Shown: positions 45,117 to 57,530 of the stretch, piece after piece
Layout of the letters: every line of letters starts with the position of its first letter
How positions within the stretch are numbered: position 1 is the stretch's first letter
From: Seiridium cupressi
Taxonomy: Eukaryota > Ascomycota > Sordariomycetes > Amphisphaeriales > Sporocadaceae
Length of the DNA stretch: 64,000 nt
NCBI GenBank assembly: GCA_036674765.1
Contig: JARVKI010000001.1
Location: 496,001 to 560,000 of the forward strand
Reading direction: 5' to 3'
The notes under the pieces: generated by a model
What the model saw: only the letters and a program-made list of their open reading frames with translations
Told to the model about the DNA's origin: nothing
Database searches by the model: none
Translations under genes and position numbers: made by a program

Positions 45117-45261
45117 TGGTGGTGCTTGACTTGGACTTGGTCTTCATTGCCATCATGGAGCTACAAATTATGATAACTCAACTTCTCCACTTAGCGCCGA
45201 TCCTGCATTAAGAAATGTCCTTGCCAATCAATCTTTACAGCAGGTTAGTACCATATCAGTT

Positions 45262-46857
45262 TTATCGAGAACGCCCGGAAGGTTGCTCAACCTGCTCGAT
45301 CCCTGCCTCGTCTCTCACAACATCTTTGGTCATATTGTCATGTTCTCTTTGAATGTCCGTCTCATCGACAAGGACGACCTTGTCTCCAAAGTCTCTCGCG
45401 ATCTCCTCCAACGTCTTCCTCCGCGTCTCCGGGAAATAGAACCAAGCCACGACCAGGAAGAACAACGTGCATCCTACGAAGACGTAGTAGTAATTTTCCC
45501 CGATGTTGGCAAACGCGCTCGGGCCTGCTTCTGTCACCGCTACATTGACGATGAAATGGCTTGCAGCTGCTAAGCCCATGATCTTGCTACGCAACGCGAT
45601 CGGGAGCACCTCCGCGCCATAAAGCCAGGTTGTGCTGTTCAGCATACCGTAATAGCAGACAACGAAGAGATAGATTCCAAGAATGGCGAAGCCCTTTCCG
45701 ACCTTATTGTTCGAGTTTTGAAACTCGCGTTGCATCACAGCCGCGTATATTTCGATCACGATGGTACCAGTAAGGCCGGCAATGATCATCTTTCTCCTAC
45801 CCCACTGATCCGTCAAGTATCTGGTCGTGACCACGTTCGAGATGAAAGCCATCGTCCCGTAGACCGCCGCGAGAGCGAGAATAGTATGTGCCTCAATACC
45901 CAGCGACTGGTATAAGATTGTCTGATAATACTGGATGACGTTCACGCCAGTAAGACTGGTCATGGTCTGTACCGCAATGCAGACCAGTGCTCGGTGGCGA
46001 TAGAGCTTGAAAGCTTCCCGTATTGATTTGACCTCGCGAGACATCTCGTACTCGATCTGGGCTCGCATGAAAGCGAACTCCTCCTGTGCCTCGTGCGACT
46101 GTAGATCCCTCCGGATCTTGGCGAACTCACGACGCGCGTAGTCCGTCTTACCGGCTCGGATCAACTGTCTCGGGGAGTTCGGCATGAAAGTCGATAAACC
46201 AAGGAACATGATCACACCCCAAGGAATCTGAATGCCCAACGGTAGACGCCACTGTGTAGGCCCATAAGGTGCATAACCGCAGGCAAACCCAATCCAATTG
46301 GACATCATTGTGCCGAATGAGATGCCACAACCTGAAATTCCCCCGATAAGGCCTCTCTGCTCAGGCGCCGAGATCTCGCTGAGATAGATGGGCACAGTTG
46401 CTACCATGCCGCCCACGGCATAGCCGGCAAGGACGCGGCCAGCAAGGAACATGCCTATATTTATCGAAGCGGTCTGAATGATGGTGCCAATGGTCACAAT
46501 GATACACATCAACTGCATGAAACGAATGCGGCCGAGTCTGTCGCCTACGAAGGTCTGGGTCAAGGCGCCGAGGGCTTCACCGGCGATGTACACGGCGACG
46601 ACTGCGCCTGTAAGGCCATTGGACGGATATTGCATATATTCTATCCAACTCTGATGTGCAATAGCTGGAGAATGTTAGCTCACGCTCAATCTCTATGCGA
46701 CGCCAGAATTACTTGTTGTGGCTATTCCAGTATCGAAGCCCTAAGTTTGTCAGTCTCCTGTACTGGAGATTTAGGGAAAGACATGATGCGGACTTACAAA
46801 CAAAAAGGTACCAATAGCCGCGAACAGCGCAATGCCAATCGTATACCATCCAGCCAT
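45262..46857 (-). CDS. MFS sugar porter
   Basis: This is a 12-span plasma-membrane transporter of the sugar-porter family, probably for hexoses or plant-derived sugars. Exons are 46857-46798, 46740-46713 and 46664-45262 (496 aa; introns 57 and 48 nt). The 28-nt second exon encodes GFDTGIATT. The first span is AGWYTIGIALFAAIGTFLF. Signature motifs are GDRLGRIRF after span 2, PEQRGLIGG, PNSPRQL (the PESPR position), GVNVIQYYQTILY, DQWGRRKM and YFPETRRKTLEE at the end. A charged cytosolic tail follows. The Asn at PNSPR is a small deviation. The substrate cannot be named from sequence. Confidence 0.9.
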
Positions 46858-48413
46858 ATTGTCGAGTAGCTATTGGTCTCCCGAACTCTCTAGCTCTCTA
46901 CATTAGCTGGAAGTATTCACTTGAGGAATAAATAAAAGGTCGTCAGGAAAGTAGCCATGAAACTGTCAATGGGCGGCAGGGCCCCACGCCTAAGCCCAAC
47001 GTTTTGTCCCCCGCAACGGGAGTGATCTGCACTGAGAACTGGGGTAACTCGGGGGGCACTATCGCGGGAATTCGTGGGGATTACTAGGCACACTGTCATA
47101 GTGGACATGTAATCTCCATGGTAAGCTCCAGCAAAAATAAGCTCCAGCAAAAACAGGTTACCGTCCTAGTTAATTGTTCTATCAGATTGGAAAAGAACCC
47201 GGCCGCGTCGGATGTAAATGTCACCCTGTAGGGATACAGGCACTATTCAGCATGTGTTCCGCCGTTGCCTCCTCATTGGGCGTCTGTTGGTTGATCGCGG
47301 GTCAAACAGCCCACCTCAACCGAGCCACCCAGCGGGAGAATCAACAGGTTGGAATGCCGGTAGGATTACTATCAGGATGAACATGGATTATCCCGGATGT
47401 ATACCACATTCTCGTTGTGGTGAAGCACAAGGAGAAAAATAGATCTGGAGGAACTTGGTAAAACTTGAGAAGATTCCTAGAGCTTAATATTCATGTCAGT
47501 GTTGATGATGGGGATAAACCCGACGTTATATTTGCATGGAAAAGGTATACACTCAAGGAGGGATTGCCCGCTCTGAAGGAATGACTTGTCATGCGACTTA
47601 GCATACCAAAAAATTACTAGAGAGCGGCCGTGCCGATGAATGAGGAGATGTCAGTACGCGTGTGGGTCCTCCGAGATATTGACTTTCGGTAGTTGGATAA
47701 GACGTATATCGGTATTGAGCCAACGGCCCATATCAAACGCTTTTCGAAATACGCCTGGAGGAATAGGCCTGTTCACCGGTCTCATTAGTTGGCACCATAA
47801 TTGGGGATATTGTTTGTTGTTTTTTAAGACGCTATTTACAACCATTCTGGGGACACTCCTTTTTAGGAGAAACTGACGCGAGACACTCACCATGTCATAG
47901 TAATCAGCTATCGTACCATGAACTGTGAATTTGCCGATATATTCTGCTTAGTTGGGCTCGAATCGACATCTCCGTTCCATATTAAGAAAACCGACCCTCG
48001 CTTCCTTCTGGTATGCTCCGATCCATCTCGACATATTCGTAATTATACTGAACATTGACCTCGTTTATAATAAACCAAGTAGTTGCGTCAAATTTGTATG
48101 GCTGCCGTCATGCTTCGTGAATAGATTTATGAGACAGAGTTCTTGAGTTTGGGGAATTCTGCTTCCTCAGCATCTTGTTCCAGTGAATTAAGGTAACGTA
48201 ATGATACAATTAGCAGTTCCAGGAGTGAACACTAAGTTGATTTGTGCCAAGACCAGGTTTCCGGAGTACGGCTGAGACATGCCCGTGAATTGTAATTTGA
48301 TACCAATAAATCTACCAGGAAATCGATCTAGTTTAATGGAGTCATGTGCTGTCTGGATTCTAAATAACATATATGCTGCTCTAGATGAATTCTTCCCCGA
48401 ATCTCCGCCATTT
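46858..48413. other. Gene-poor spacer
   Basis: No supported gene. Frames are short and overlap on both strands. The left end is the sugar-porter promoter, with TTTATTTATTC-like sequence just outside the start. Confidence 0.5.
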
Positions 48414-50151
48414 CTAACCGACTTCACCGCGCCTCAAGCTGTGTGGACTCCGGCTTCTCACCGTTTCGGTGTGCCCAGGAATCCCTAACGAGGCACTGGC
48501 CGTCTCCTGGCGGGTATCTGATATCGCTTTGGCGTTTTCTTCAAAGTCACTATCCGAGTCAGCCAGGCTGGCCATCTCCAATGAATGCTCCTCATCGCGC
48601 TCTCTCCTCCCACGCGACGACTCGCTTGCAGCCTCGCTCGCGTGAGGTTCGTGCTGATATAACTTCATGTTGATGAACATGGCGTAAAGACCTAGATCGT
48701 ATGCTAACCGGCAGCTACCAGCCACCACGAACGCTATCCAAAACCTGTCGCCTGCCGCCAGAACACCGGTAAACGTCGGGCCTGCCATGGCAGCAAGGGT
48801 CCGCAGCATACTCGTAATGCCCATTACCGCTGTTCTCTCCTCAGATTTCACCACGGCGGCAATGAACGCCGTGCGGGGTGCTTGGTCCAGGTTATTCAGA
48901 CCAGCTCTCAGCAGGAGGAGAGCGGCTGAGAGCCACAATACTGGCGGGAAGGGGAATACCAAGACTGCAGCAGAAGACGGGATGTGCGTGAAGACCATTG
49001 TGTTGATCAAGCCGATCCGACGTGCCAGCGGCCCTGCGAACACCGAAGATATCGCGCCGAGGAAGTAGGCAATTGACGTCACATCACCCAAGGTCGCCTT
49101 GTCTGGGTGGAATGTGATGTCCAGGTAGTAGTTTGTCATGGAGTATGGGACCATTCCGTCGGCTAATGAGTCAATAGCGAGCAGGAACCAGAGTTTGTAC
49201 ATGACGGAGCGTGTTGGTGTTGAAATTTGTGCCAGTCGCGTGGAGAGCCATGTCGCTGGTCGAATGATCCAATTTCGCTGCGACTGGTTTGGCTCGGGCG
49301 GCGGGAGCTCGATAGGTTCGGAGACAGGAACACTCTGATCCTCGGTCTGCGGTACTTGAACATACGTCTCCTTTTCATCTTCCAGCTCACACGCATCCGT
49401 CATCAAAAGTGTTAGCAGCGCATTCGCAATACCCATAATTGCATATATCCAGAAGACGGCGTGGTAGGCGTCAACTGTGGTCCAGCCGTTCTTCGCCTCA
49501 AGGGTGCGTATAATCCGGCCAGAAGCCTGGCTGCCCAAGGACGACCCTAATCCCGAGATCGTCACATACCAAGCCAGCACATCTGATCTTGTCGCAGTCG
49601 TAGTTAGCTGAGACAGTATCGACCTGCATTGGATCAGCGTTTCACGAACTCCCACATAGTAACCAAGGCGGCCTACTCTTCGATACTCCGGAACGGCCCA
49701 AAGTCACCACCGGTCACACTGATGACCCCCACGATGGCAGCCAGGAGGAGAATGAAGAAGTTCTCAAATACGGCGAAGACTACGCCACTGAGTACCATCA
49801 AGAATGAGCCGGCCAGTAACACCTTGCGCCTGCCTAGTTTGTCGGCGACGAGGGTGAGGAACGTGCCAAGAAAGACGTCTCCGAGCAAAGTCAAAGTCAT
49901 GAACAATCCAATCTGGTGATCCGAGAAGTTGAGCGCCGAGAAGAATATGGCTGCCAACGCATCAGTCTCGATGCATCTCTGAGCTGCCAGTCACGAGTTG
50001 TCTTACCGAGTATTAGTGCGTTGGCGCCGTACGCAATCATGCGCAGTGATCTGGCTAAGATGATGAGCCAGGCATTTCTGCCCGTCTCGTGAATTGAGGC
50101 GATACCGAACTCATGGTAGAACCACTTGATCGGCCCAACGATGGCAGACAT
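48414..50151 (-). CDS. MFS transporter, drug/metabolite type
   Basis: This is a major-facilitator membrane transporter. Exons are 50151-50007, 49950-49677 and 49623-48414 (542 aa). Junctions fit: ANALIL-AIFFSALNF and FRSIEE-SILSQL. The region after span 2 has VADKLGRRKVLLAGS (motif A). Later parts show TNYYLDITFHPDKATLGDV, GAISSVFAGPLARRIG, LLRAGLNNLDQAPRTAFIAAV, then RTAVMGITSMLRTLAAMAGP. A large central cytosolic loop is rich in Pro and Glu. The C-terminal tail is charged and Ser-rich (SLADSDSDFEENAK). It lacks the PESPR and PETKG sugar-porter motifs, so it belongs to another MFS branch. The substrate is unknown. Confidence 0.85.
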
Positions 50152-51363
50152 TCTCGGCGTGCTATCACGGTATTCTGGTCACAAAGCAGACCACAAAGGC
50201 GGCCCGGAAGCAATACTAGGTACGTTGCAAAACTTCTACGTGAGCGGGGCCTTTGGCTCATCTGCCGGTGTCGGCACCGATGGCATCATAGTCAACGAGG
50301 CGGTGGGAGGCCTAGTTCGGCTGGCCGATAAGTAAACAAGCCCAGGGTTGCGTGATTGAATGGTAGGTAGCCTGAGTCATTTTCGTTTAGGTTAGTACGC
50401 TGAGAGCGAAACCAATCGGATACCGTACTAACATGCAGAGCCACGGCGCACAACTCGGAATGGCACTTGAGCACGCGACATAACCAACCCTGCAAGCTCA
50501 TATTGGATGTAGCATTGAATTTGTCAATAGTAACCATGGATATCTTGATGACCGAGAATCCCTTCAAGCTCTAAATAAACCGCGATCTATAATGTACATC
50601 TATAGTCTTTGATACTATAGTCTTGCTGGAACCCCACTATTCTATGAACCATCCATACCAAGATTTGCAGTTTCAGCTCGAAGAAGCTCAACCGCCAGGA
50701 ATAGAAAGCAGTCTCTGGGAGACTACATCGGTTACAGCTCGTGACAAGTGGATGTTTCTGCAGGACCACAAGGCCAACGTTCACAATATAAGTGAGCAGC
50801 CTTGGGTAGATAGATTTTTGTACGACGTGAAACCGTTTGCCAGCCAAAACTATACTGATCAAATCACAGATAGAGGAAAGGCAACTTTGGCAAACTAAAA
50901 ATTCATGATCGGAATTCGAGCGATTAATCCCAATGCCCTGCACTCTTTGCTCGCTGCGTTCAGGCCGCCAATCCCCACAAGACCTTTGGGCATAATATCC
51001 ATCCTAGGCCATTCACTCTTCCAATTCCTAGCCAATGAATCTTTCGTCCAGGTACACAGCGTTCCCGGCAATTTATCCACAGCCCATGGCATGTCCACCG
51101 ATGCAAACTTTCTATGTAAACCAGTAGCAGTATGTGAATGTGACTCAGAAAAATGGTATCAAGAGTGTGAGTGAGTGGCCCGTCCTGTTATACGCCATTG
51201 CAATGATTCCTTCCTTCCAAGTTCATGTGAATACGGTCCATAAGCGCGAGGGTCCCACCACTCAATACGAGAAGGGTAGAGAGCATCGTCATGACCAAAA
51301 GACTAACGCCATATATGTAAAATCACGGTGGGTCAAACAAAACGGAAATGTGGCAGAGCCTCG
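50152..51363. other. Spacer between MFS gene and RING gene
   Basis: No supported gene in 1.2 kb. Overlapping frames at 50587-50943 (minus) and 50623-50898 (plus) oppose each other and show no motif. The right end is 3' flank of the RING-finger gene. Confidence 0.5.
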
Positions 51364-54021
51364 TCACCTGTCGCGATCCTGCGTCGTGTCGCGGGACCTT
51401 GAACGGCGGGAGCTGGACGCTTCTCTAAGGCTTCTAGATAGGGCAGAGAACCAGCTTTCCTGTGTTGGCGCCCTTTGAGAAGAGGGTGAAAGCAGGCCTT
51501 GTTCTACGTCTGAATCGTGGTCTTCCCGCCGGTTTGAGGCGTGTGAGTGGTTTGAAGAGGATGTAGATGCTTCAGCAGCAAGATCGTCGTCACTGTCATC
51601 TCGGTACGGCTCATAGCGCGGGCTTGAGGGCGACCCTCGGGCAAGTGATCGAACGACGTCTCCTTTGCAGATAGGACAAGTCCGACGACGAGTAGTCAGC
51701 CATGGGGTACTGCTAGATATTAGTACAGTTGTTGTTACAGGTATTTCAAAGTTGACTTACATGCACTCAACGTGGAATTCGTGACCACACGGAAGGCTCA
51801 TGACCTGACTGACCCCGTCGACGTATTCTTCGAGGCACACAACACACTCAACCTGTCTGCCCATATACTTTTTCCATTCACTAGGCTTCTCCTGCGGCGG
51901 AGACCTTGGGACCTGAAGTGAAGAGTTCACCTGAAGCAAATCGCTCGCCACACCGGTAGTTGTCCTAGAACGAGGCCGTGGTCTGGCAGCATTATGCTGG
52001 CTTTGTAATAATGGAGTAGTTGGCGAGGGCGGCGCAGGCGGTGAGGGCGGCGCGGGTGAAGGTGGTCGGGTGACCCTAGGTGATTGGCTCGGAGTCGACG
52101 CCACAGTATGGTACGTCCTGACCGGAAGCCTTTCCACTACGGACTTGGGAGCTCTCCATCTACGACGACGGATTCGCGCACGCAGAATCAAAAGCGCGTA
52201 GACTACAGTCAATGTGATGAGTGGGCTAATCACCAGAACCAAGAGCGTGTCGAAGAACGGGCTCGCACCACTCGTAGGAGTAATAACAACCCAAAGACCT
52301 TCGTGCTCCGGGGGTGTCATTTCACCAGGAGCAGGCTTCTCGACAATGGGCGTGTTGATCGGCGGAGGAGGCGGCTTTGCCTGGGCAGTATCAACCTGCT
52401 GATGCCCTCCAAACAGTTTGGAAAGCAGTCCGGCAGATTCGTCGGTTTTGGACGTTGGCTTCTCCAGTTTGGGGTCAGAGATTTTCCCCTTGGCTGGACT
52501 ATTGGGTGAGTACTCTCCACTGCCGGGAGTAATACTGCCCCCTTTGGGCTTATTCGAATCCTTGGCCTTCTTTTCGTCCACCTTGACGGTATCAGCCTTT
52601 TCATCGGAATCCAGGCCTTTGGCGGTGTCCTTGCCAGAACCCTTCAGGTTGTCCTTCTGAGCCGGAGAGCCCACCAGGTCGGGATCTCTCCAATCCTCAA
52701 CACCGATCCGGAATTCGTCATTGGATGACTTGTCTGACTTGGTTTCGGACTTCTTTCCATCCTTTGGTGCCTTTCCTAGGCTATTCTTGATCAACTTATC
52801 CTGGCTATCCGAGAAGTCTTCGACCAGCACCCAGTCGTGCTGGCCACTGCTTGGCGGGCGGCTCCTTTCAGCGGCATTATTCTTAGAGCCCCAACTGAAC
52901 GTCCGAGCGAACCAGCTTCCATTGGAATCCCTAGATTTTGCTGTATGACTGTCGGTCGTATCGGCCGCCTTCTTGGCGGCGGGTGCCTTGCTTTTGGATA
53001 CATCCGTGGCCTTAGGGGTCTCCACGGTTGTGGCCGTCTGAGGCTTCGCCTTCCTTCGAGCCTTGTCTGAACGCTGGACCTGATAAGATGGTTTCCCGTT
53101 CTCGTCGAGGATATCCTCAATGAAGCTGCCAGGCTGCATCAGCGAAGACAAGAGGTAGGCTGTTGTCCGTGAGGTAAAGATGGAGGGAATCGTCACATTG
53201 GAAGTGTCCCCTCGCGCATACATCTGGATGAGCGGGCCTCCCCGTTGGTTGTCTCCTACGATCAAGGCAATAGCACCGCGTCTTTGCGCCCATTTCACCT
53301 TCTCCAGAAATCCACACCCGCCACGGCTCAGCAGAACGATCTTGCCGGCGATCTCGGCACCTTCTTGTATGGATTGAATATCGGCGTGTCCCGAGCTTGA
53401 TAAGCTAAAAGCGTTATTCTGCGACCTGGAGGACGAGTCAAGTCCTTCGTGCAGGTAGTCATCGGTTCCGTCGTCGACAGGCTTACTCTTGGACTTGGAA
53501 TCGGTGGTGGAGGTAGTTAGGCGATCGAGCATAGGTGCTTTCGAGTCCTCGTCTCGCTTTTGGTTCTTCGAACTGCTCGTCGAAGCTCTCGACTTGGACT
53601 TGTCGTCCAGCTTCTTGGTGGAACTCTTGATGACGGTCACGCTGCTGCCGTCCCACCCGGGCACATCGCTGCAACCTTGCTCGCCGTCGCTCTCCTCGCC
53701 ATCTTGTAGGGTCTCCTCGGTGAAGCCGCTGCCGATCCAAAGCTGGCCGTTCAAACCCTTGTTCGGTAGGGCGGGCCCGAAGGCGGCGGGACGCGAGGCA
53801 AATGAGGTGCTGTTGTCGTCGGCGATGGTGATGATGGCATTCGGGGAGAAGAGTGAGAACGGTGCTGACCACGATAACAGTGATCGGAGGCCGGATTTCT
53901 GCGTGGAAGGCGGCGCTGAGATGGCCGGAGAGGTTCGAGCTGCGGCTGCGATAGAGCGACAAAGGAGGAACAGACAGGCGGCAAAGAAGAGGGACAGGAT
54001 GGCGATTCTTGGAGGACGCAT
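51364..54021 (-). CDS. Membrane RING-H2 ubiquitin ligase with PA domain
   Basis: This is a single-pass E3 ubiquitin ligase of the PA-TM-RING type, expected in the endosome/vacuole membrane system. Exons are 54021-51761 and 51709-51364 (868 aa; 51-nt intron that splits the RING and restores HVECITPW). It has a signal peptide (RIAILSLFFAACLFLLCRSI) and a luminal PA domain (EIAGKIVLLSRGGCGFLEKV, KWAQRRGAIALIVGDNQRGG, NVTIPSIFTSRTTAYLLSSL). A long Lys/Ser/Asp-rich disordered stretch follows. Next come a membrane span (TLLVLVISPLITLTVVYALL) and a basic Pro-rich segment. The RING-H2 is CVVCLEEYVDGVSQVMSLPC, then GHEFHVECITPW and TCPICKGDVV. All eight zinc ligands are present. The C-terminal tail is Ser/Arg-rich. 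Confidence 0.93.
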
Positions 54022-54716
54022 GCTTATGGTATGTTGGCGGGCGGACTGAGAGCAGTCCAGAATCGCCCGGTTCAGTTCTCTATCTGGTGTGTCAGGAAAC
54101 GAAGACAGTCGCGCCCAAGTTGTGTCGTAGAATCGGACGACGGTGCTTGTAACTAAGGTTGATCATGCAGCTGGTAGTTCAGCATGTCGCATTTGGGTCC
54201 GCCCCATTCGTCTTCCGGGTACTGTATTTGTGGACAATGCACTAAAGCTGGCGCTGCTATGCAACAAGAGGAAAAGGCGGGAATGGCAGCCGAATATAGA
54301 AAAGCGAGAAGAGACGCGGCAGAGGCGCACGCAAGCGAGGGTATCACGAGGTCCAAAAGAAGTGGTACGGTAGGAATCAGGGGGGGGTAGGGGGGAGGCG
54401 TGGTGAGTGATGACTGATGGGCAGGCTGGGCGCTGGTGGGTGGTGCTTGGGGGGCGGCGATCCAGTGGGCGGCCCGGAACTGGAGATGTCCAGGCTGGGG
54501 TTGGCTTGGGCGAGGGGCTCTGCTAGCCTGGGCTCTGCGGAACAGCCAGCTGTGTGATGATGACTTCGACTCTCGAGATCGTGACCCCGCGAGCTGATGG
54601 TCAGAATTGCACCATTTCCTTTGCATGTGTTTGGAACTCTTGGGAAAGCACTAACACTAGGCTGGACAACGCGAGTGACCACCCGCTTGACGCACCCGAC
54701 TCGATGGTGAAGTGAA

Positions 54717-54737
54717 GGCGTCAGGCGTCAGGCGTCA
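54717..54737. repeat. Three tandem GGCGTCA units
   Basis: GGCGTCA is repeated three times without a gap; the other strand reads TGACGCC three times. TGACG is the core half-site of fungal bZIP factors, and this lies about 700 bp upstream of the RING-gene start. It could be a regulatory cluster or a simple repeat. Confidence 0.45.
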
Positions 54738-56046
54738 ATCGGGTCATTGATTCGTCGTACTTGGCCTAGTGCTGGGACCCCTCCATACTGTACATACATT
54801 AATGTACATACATATGGACCCTGGCAGGCCCAGACATTTTAGTTGGACCATAGATAGGATGCACGCATGTGATACGACTCCTAATTCCATTCGAGTCACG
54901 CCCTTCGAGTTAGGTTATATCCACTTCTGCGATACCGCGGGTCATGCTTGAGCGACACAATGAGCTACGTGTGATGCTGGAAGGTGGAATGGAAACTGCG
55001 CTGCTTATCTTGCAAGATCGCACCGTCGTGTATTCCCAATGGAGGTTTGCCTCAAGCGGCGTATGTTCCTGTATGGCCCAAGGCTACATTTAGTTGGAGC
55101 GGTTTATGATACTACTGAGTGCCGCGATGCCCGGATCTCGCGCCTCCCACTTAACGTACTGCTTGAAACAAATGAACGGTCGTCTTAGAGTCCAGGGCGC
55201 AAACTTGTCCGCTAGGACAATGTTAGAACTTTCGAATGTTGATCTGCCTCTGCGCCCTGACCCCCCAAATCCACCCCCTGTTGGAAACAGTTTCACCACC
55301 CTGCCCACCGTGATGCCTAGCGCCCTGGGGCGCCGTTTCGTAGCTAATCCGACCCTGAAATGCTCCATAGCCACATTCGATGGGCACCTCCGTGGCTAAG
55401 ATATGGATAAGACGGCAGTTCGTTGATAGTATCACCTTGGCAGCTTCAATCCCGGATTTTCACAGGGATCAGTTCAGAAATCACGGGGTAATGAAACAAA
55501 CGACAGACGATGGCTTGAGAACTGCCATTTGTCGTTGAACTTACCTAGCCTTTACTTGCCCGTCAGCCCGCTGTATCGTAAATTCTCAGGTACATAGATG
55601 CAACCAATGAAAATCATCTACTGCGGGACTATCCACAGCTCGACGGCTGCTGATCTTCAGCCTGTGAATTTTTGAGGAAGAGGTTGCTATTATAATGTAG
55701 GGCATGCTTATCATACACACCTTTCAGGGACACAAGTGCTTGTTTTACTCCCCAGAGTTTTGATTGTGCAGATCGGGCGTTGCAATGCTGATGAAACAAA
55801 GGGTTACGGGGCATGAGACCCAGCAGCTTTCAACATGAAAAGCTGTGCTAGTTACGCCAAGACCAAGGTGGGTAATGCAATAGGGATCCGACTCATGAGG
55901 ATGTGTCGGCCGAGAGCTAACTAGTCAAGCCAAGAAGGCGAGAACAACATACCCAACTTATGGGAGATAATGCTACCACACAAGTAATCTTTCTATACAA
56001 CTGAATCACTTAAATCACGTATACCGTACAGTTTACTATTGTATAT

Positions 56047-56048
<2 letters not shown>

Positions 56049-56091
<43 letters not shown>
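56049..56091. repeat. T43 homopolymer tract
   Basis: Forty-three consecutive T residues on the plus strand. A retroposed poly(A) tail of a minus-strand element would look like this. I see no matching target-site duplication and no reverse-transcriptase frame next to it. The exact length may be affected by sequencing error. Confidence 0.85.
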
Positions 56092-57158
56092 CCCACATAT
56101 TAAATCTCTCAGTAAACCACCTGTCTCCCTACTGTCCCGGTCATCTTAACTAACTTGGTTCTTCTCAATACTTGGTGCAGATCACTGAGATGGTTATATG
56201 ATGCTTGGGACGACTTCATTTTGCTCTACTAAGCAACTATCAGATTCGTGTGATCTAATATATCTCGTTCATCCGAAAGTGATAGTTTACGGTGGCGGTT
56301 CCGAAGTCATGCTCCTTAACATTAGCCCAACGTACGCTCCGCCACTCTCTCGGTTTAAGTCAAGCTGCGCTACTCTTTGCAGCCGTGAAACCCTGAACTA
56401 CCGATTGTTGCGGACTGCCCAGGTCTACCCTACCTGGCGAACAAGCTTGATCGCATGCAGATGTCGTTGCTTAAGACCGGTCAAAAGATTGACACTTCAG
56501 CCACAATGCACACTCCCAAGCTTGAGAGTTCCAAGCAACCGGGAGAAATCTGGCCAGCTCTTGCGCTGAACGGGCGGGAGATGGCGGTGAAAAGCGAGCC
56601 ATGGTCGTATATGAATATTGAGGATATCAACAAGATGGGTCGACTGAAAACTGACCATATGACTTTTGATATCTATCTATCTGTCAGAAGCAGGGACAAA
56701 TCCCAGGGGTAAATGTTGCCTGAGTATGTGAGACAAATTGTCCCAGCCTCTACACTAATCACAGCCATTTCTGTCGAAACATCCCACATTGGGTGAACCG
56801 GATCATCACGTTATCGGAATACCTGTAGCAGATAACAATCAAAGAATTGGACGTAATATTCTTGGACTTGACAGTCATTAATAAACTCTGTGGCATCGGT
56901 TTCTCCGAAACAGTAGCGCGTAGAGAGGACGTAGAGACTTACACGATCGTTACAAAATCAATGCCATGGCTAATTGGCAACGAGCGCCGATGTCTTGCCT
57001 TCTTATCACACGGCCTACCTAGATCAACGAATTGCTAAACCCCTTTATGCTTTTTGTTCCTAATTAATTATACGTGAGACTAAGACCCCAGCGTATTCGG
57101 TACCTTGGAAATTTCCTTTATCCTAGTAAATCTGCCTTTATGTTTACCAGCACTGATA

Positions 57159-57348
57159 TGTTTCCTCGATGCTGCCACTTCCATCTGGGAAATTTTTGAT
57201 TTTATTGTATCTATGGAGTAAATGTTGACGGGCTTGAGAACACGCCTTTCACCACCAGAAATTACTCACCGATGAGCAAGTTACGCTGTTTCCAAGGCGA
57301 TGACTGCCTCGACGCGCTAGCTCAGTTTCCGCAAGGCGGTTCCGATGG
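57159..57348 (+). repeat. Dispersed repeat, copy B
   Basis: This stretch is related to about 1885-2075 in the same orientation. The best core (57236-57298) matches around CACCAGAAAT, CTCACCGA, GAGCAAGTT, CGCTGTTT and CAAGGC. In that core this copy mainly has T or A where copy A has C or G (for example GATGAG against GACGAG, TTACG against TTGCG), the direction expected if this copy had suffered repeat-induced point mutation. The element's full borders are not seen. Confidence 0.7.
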
Positions 57349-57530
57349 TAGTAGCGACTATAACCATAACCGGATATCAAGACAATAACTGACGTAGCTT
57401 TAACGAATTTCGAATCCGTAAATATCATCGGAGTTATGTTTTCCGAGTACGTTTGCAATGAGATTTGGCTAAATATTCAAGATGCCACTATATACAGAAC
57501 ATTTCACCTCAAATCAGCTCCGAATATGTC

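Larger units (their letters stand above)
54022..57530. other. Long gene-poor spacer (3.5 kb)
   Basis: No confident gene. The left end is the RING-gene promoter. Frames at 55094-55399 (plus) and 55090-55374 (minus) oppose each other. A plus-strand frame at 56455-56712 (KTGQKIDTSATMHTPKLESS, then WSYMNIEDINKMGRLKTDHM) has protein-like composition but no recognised family and could be a relic. The stretch also holds a T43 tract and the second copy of a dispersed repeat, both listed separately. Confidence 0.45.

Noticed and set aside
53489..54049. 186-codon plus-strand frame
   Set aside because: Antisense to the N-terminus of the PA/RING protein.
55090..55399. Opposed frames of 94 and 101 codons on the two strands
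   Set aside because: Neither shows a family motif; mutual shadows in GC-rich DNA are the simplest explanation.
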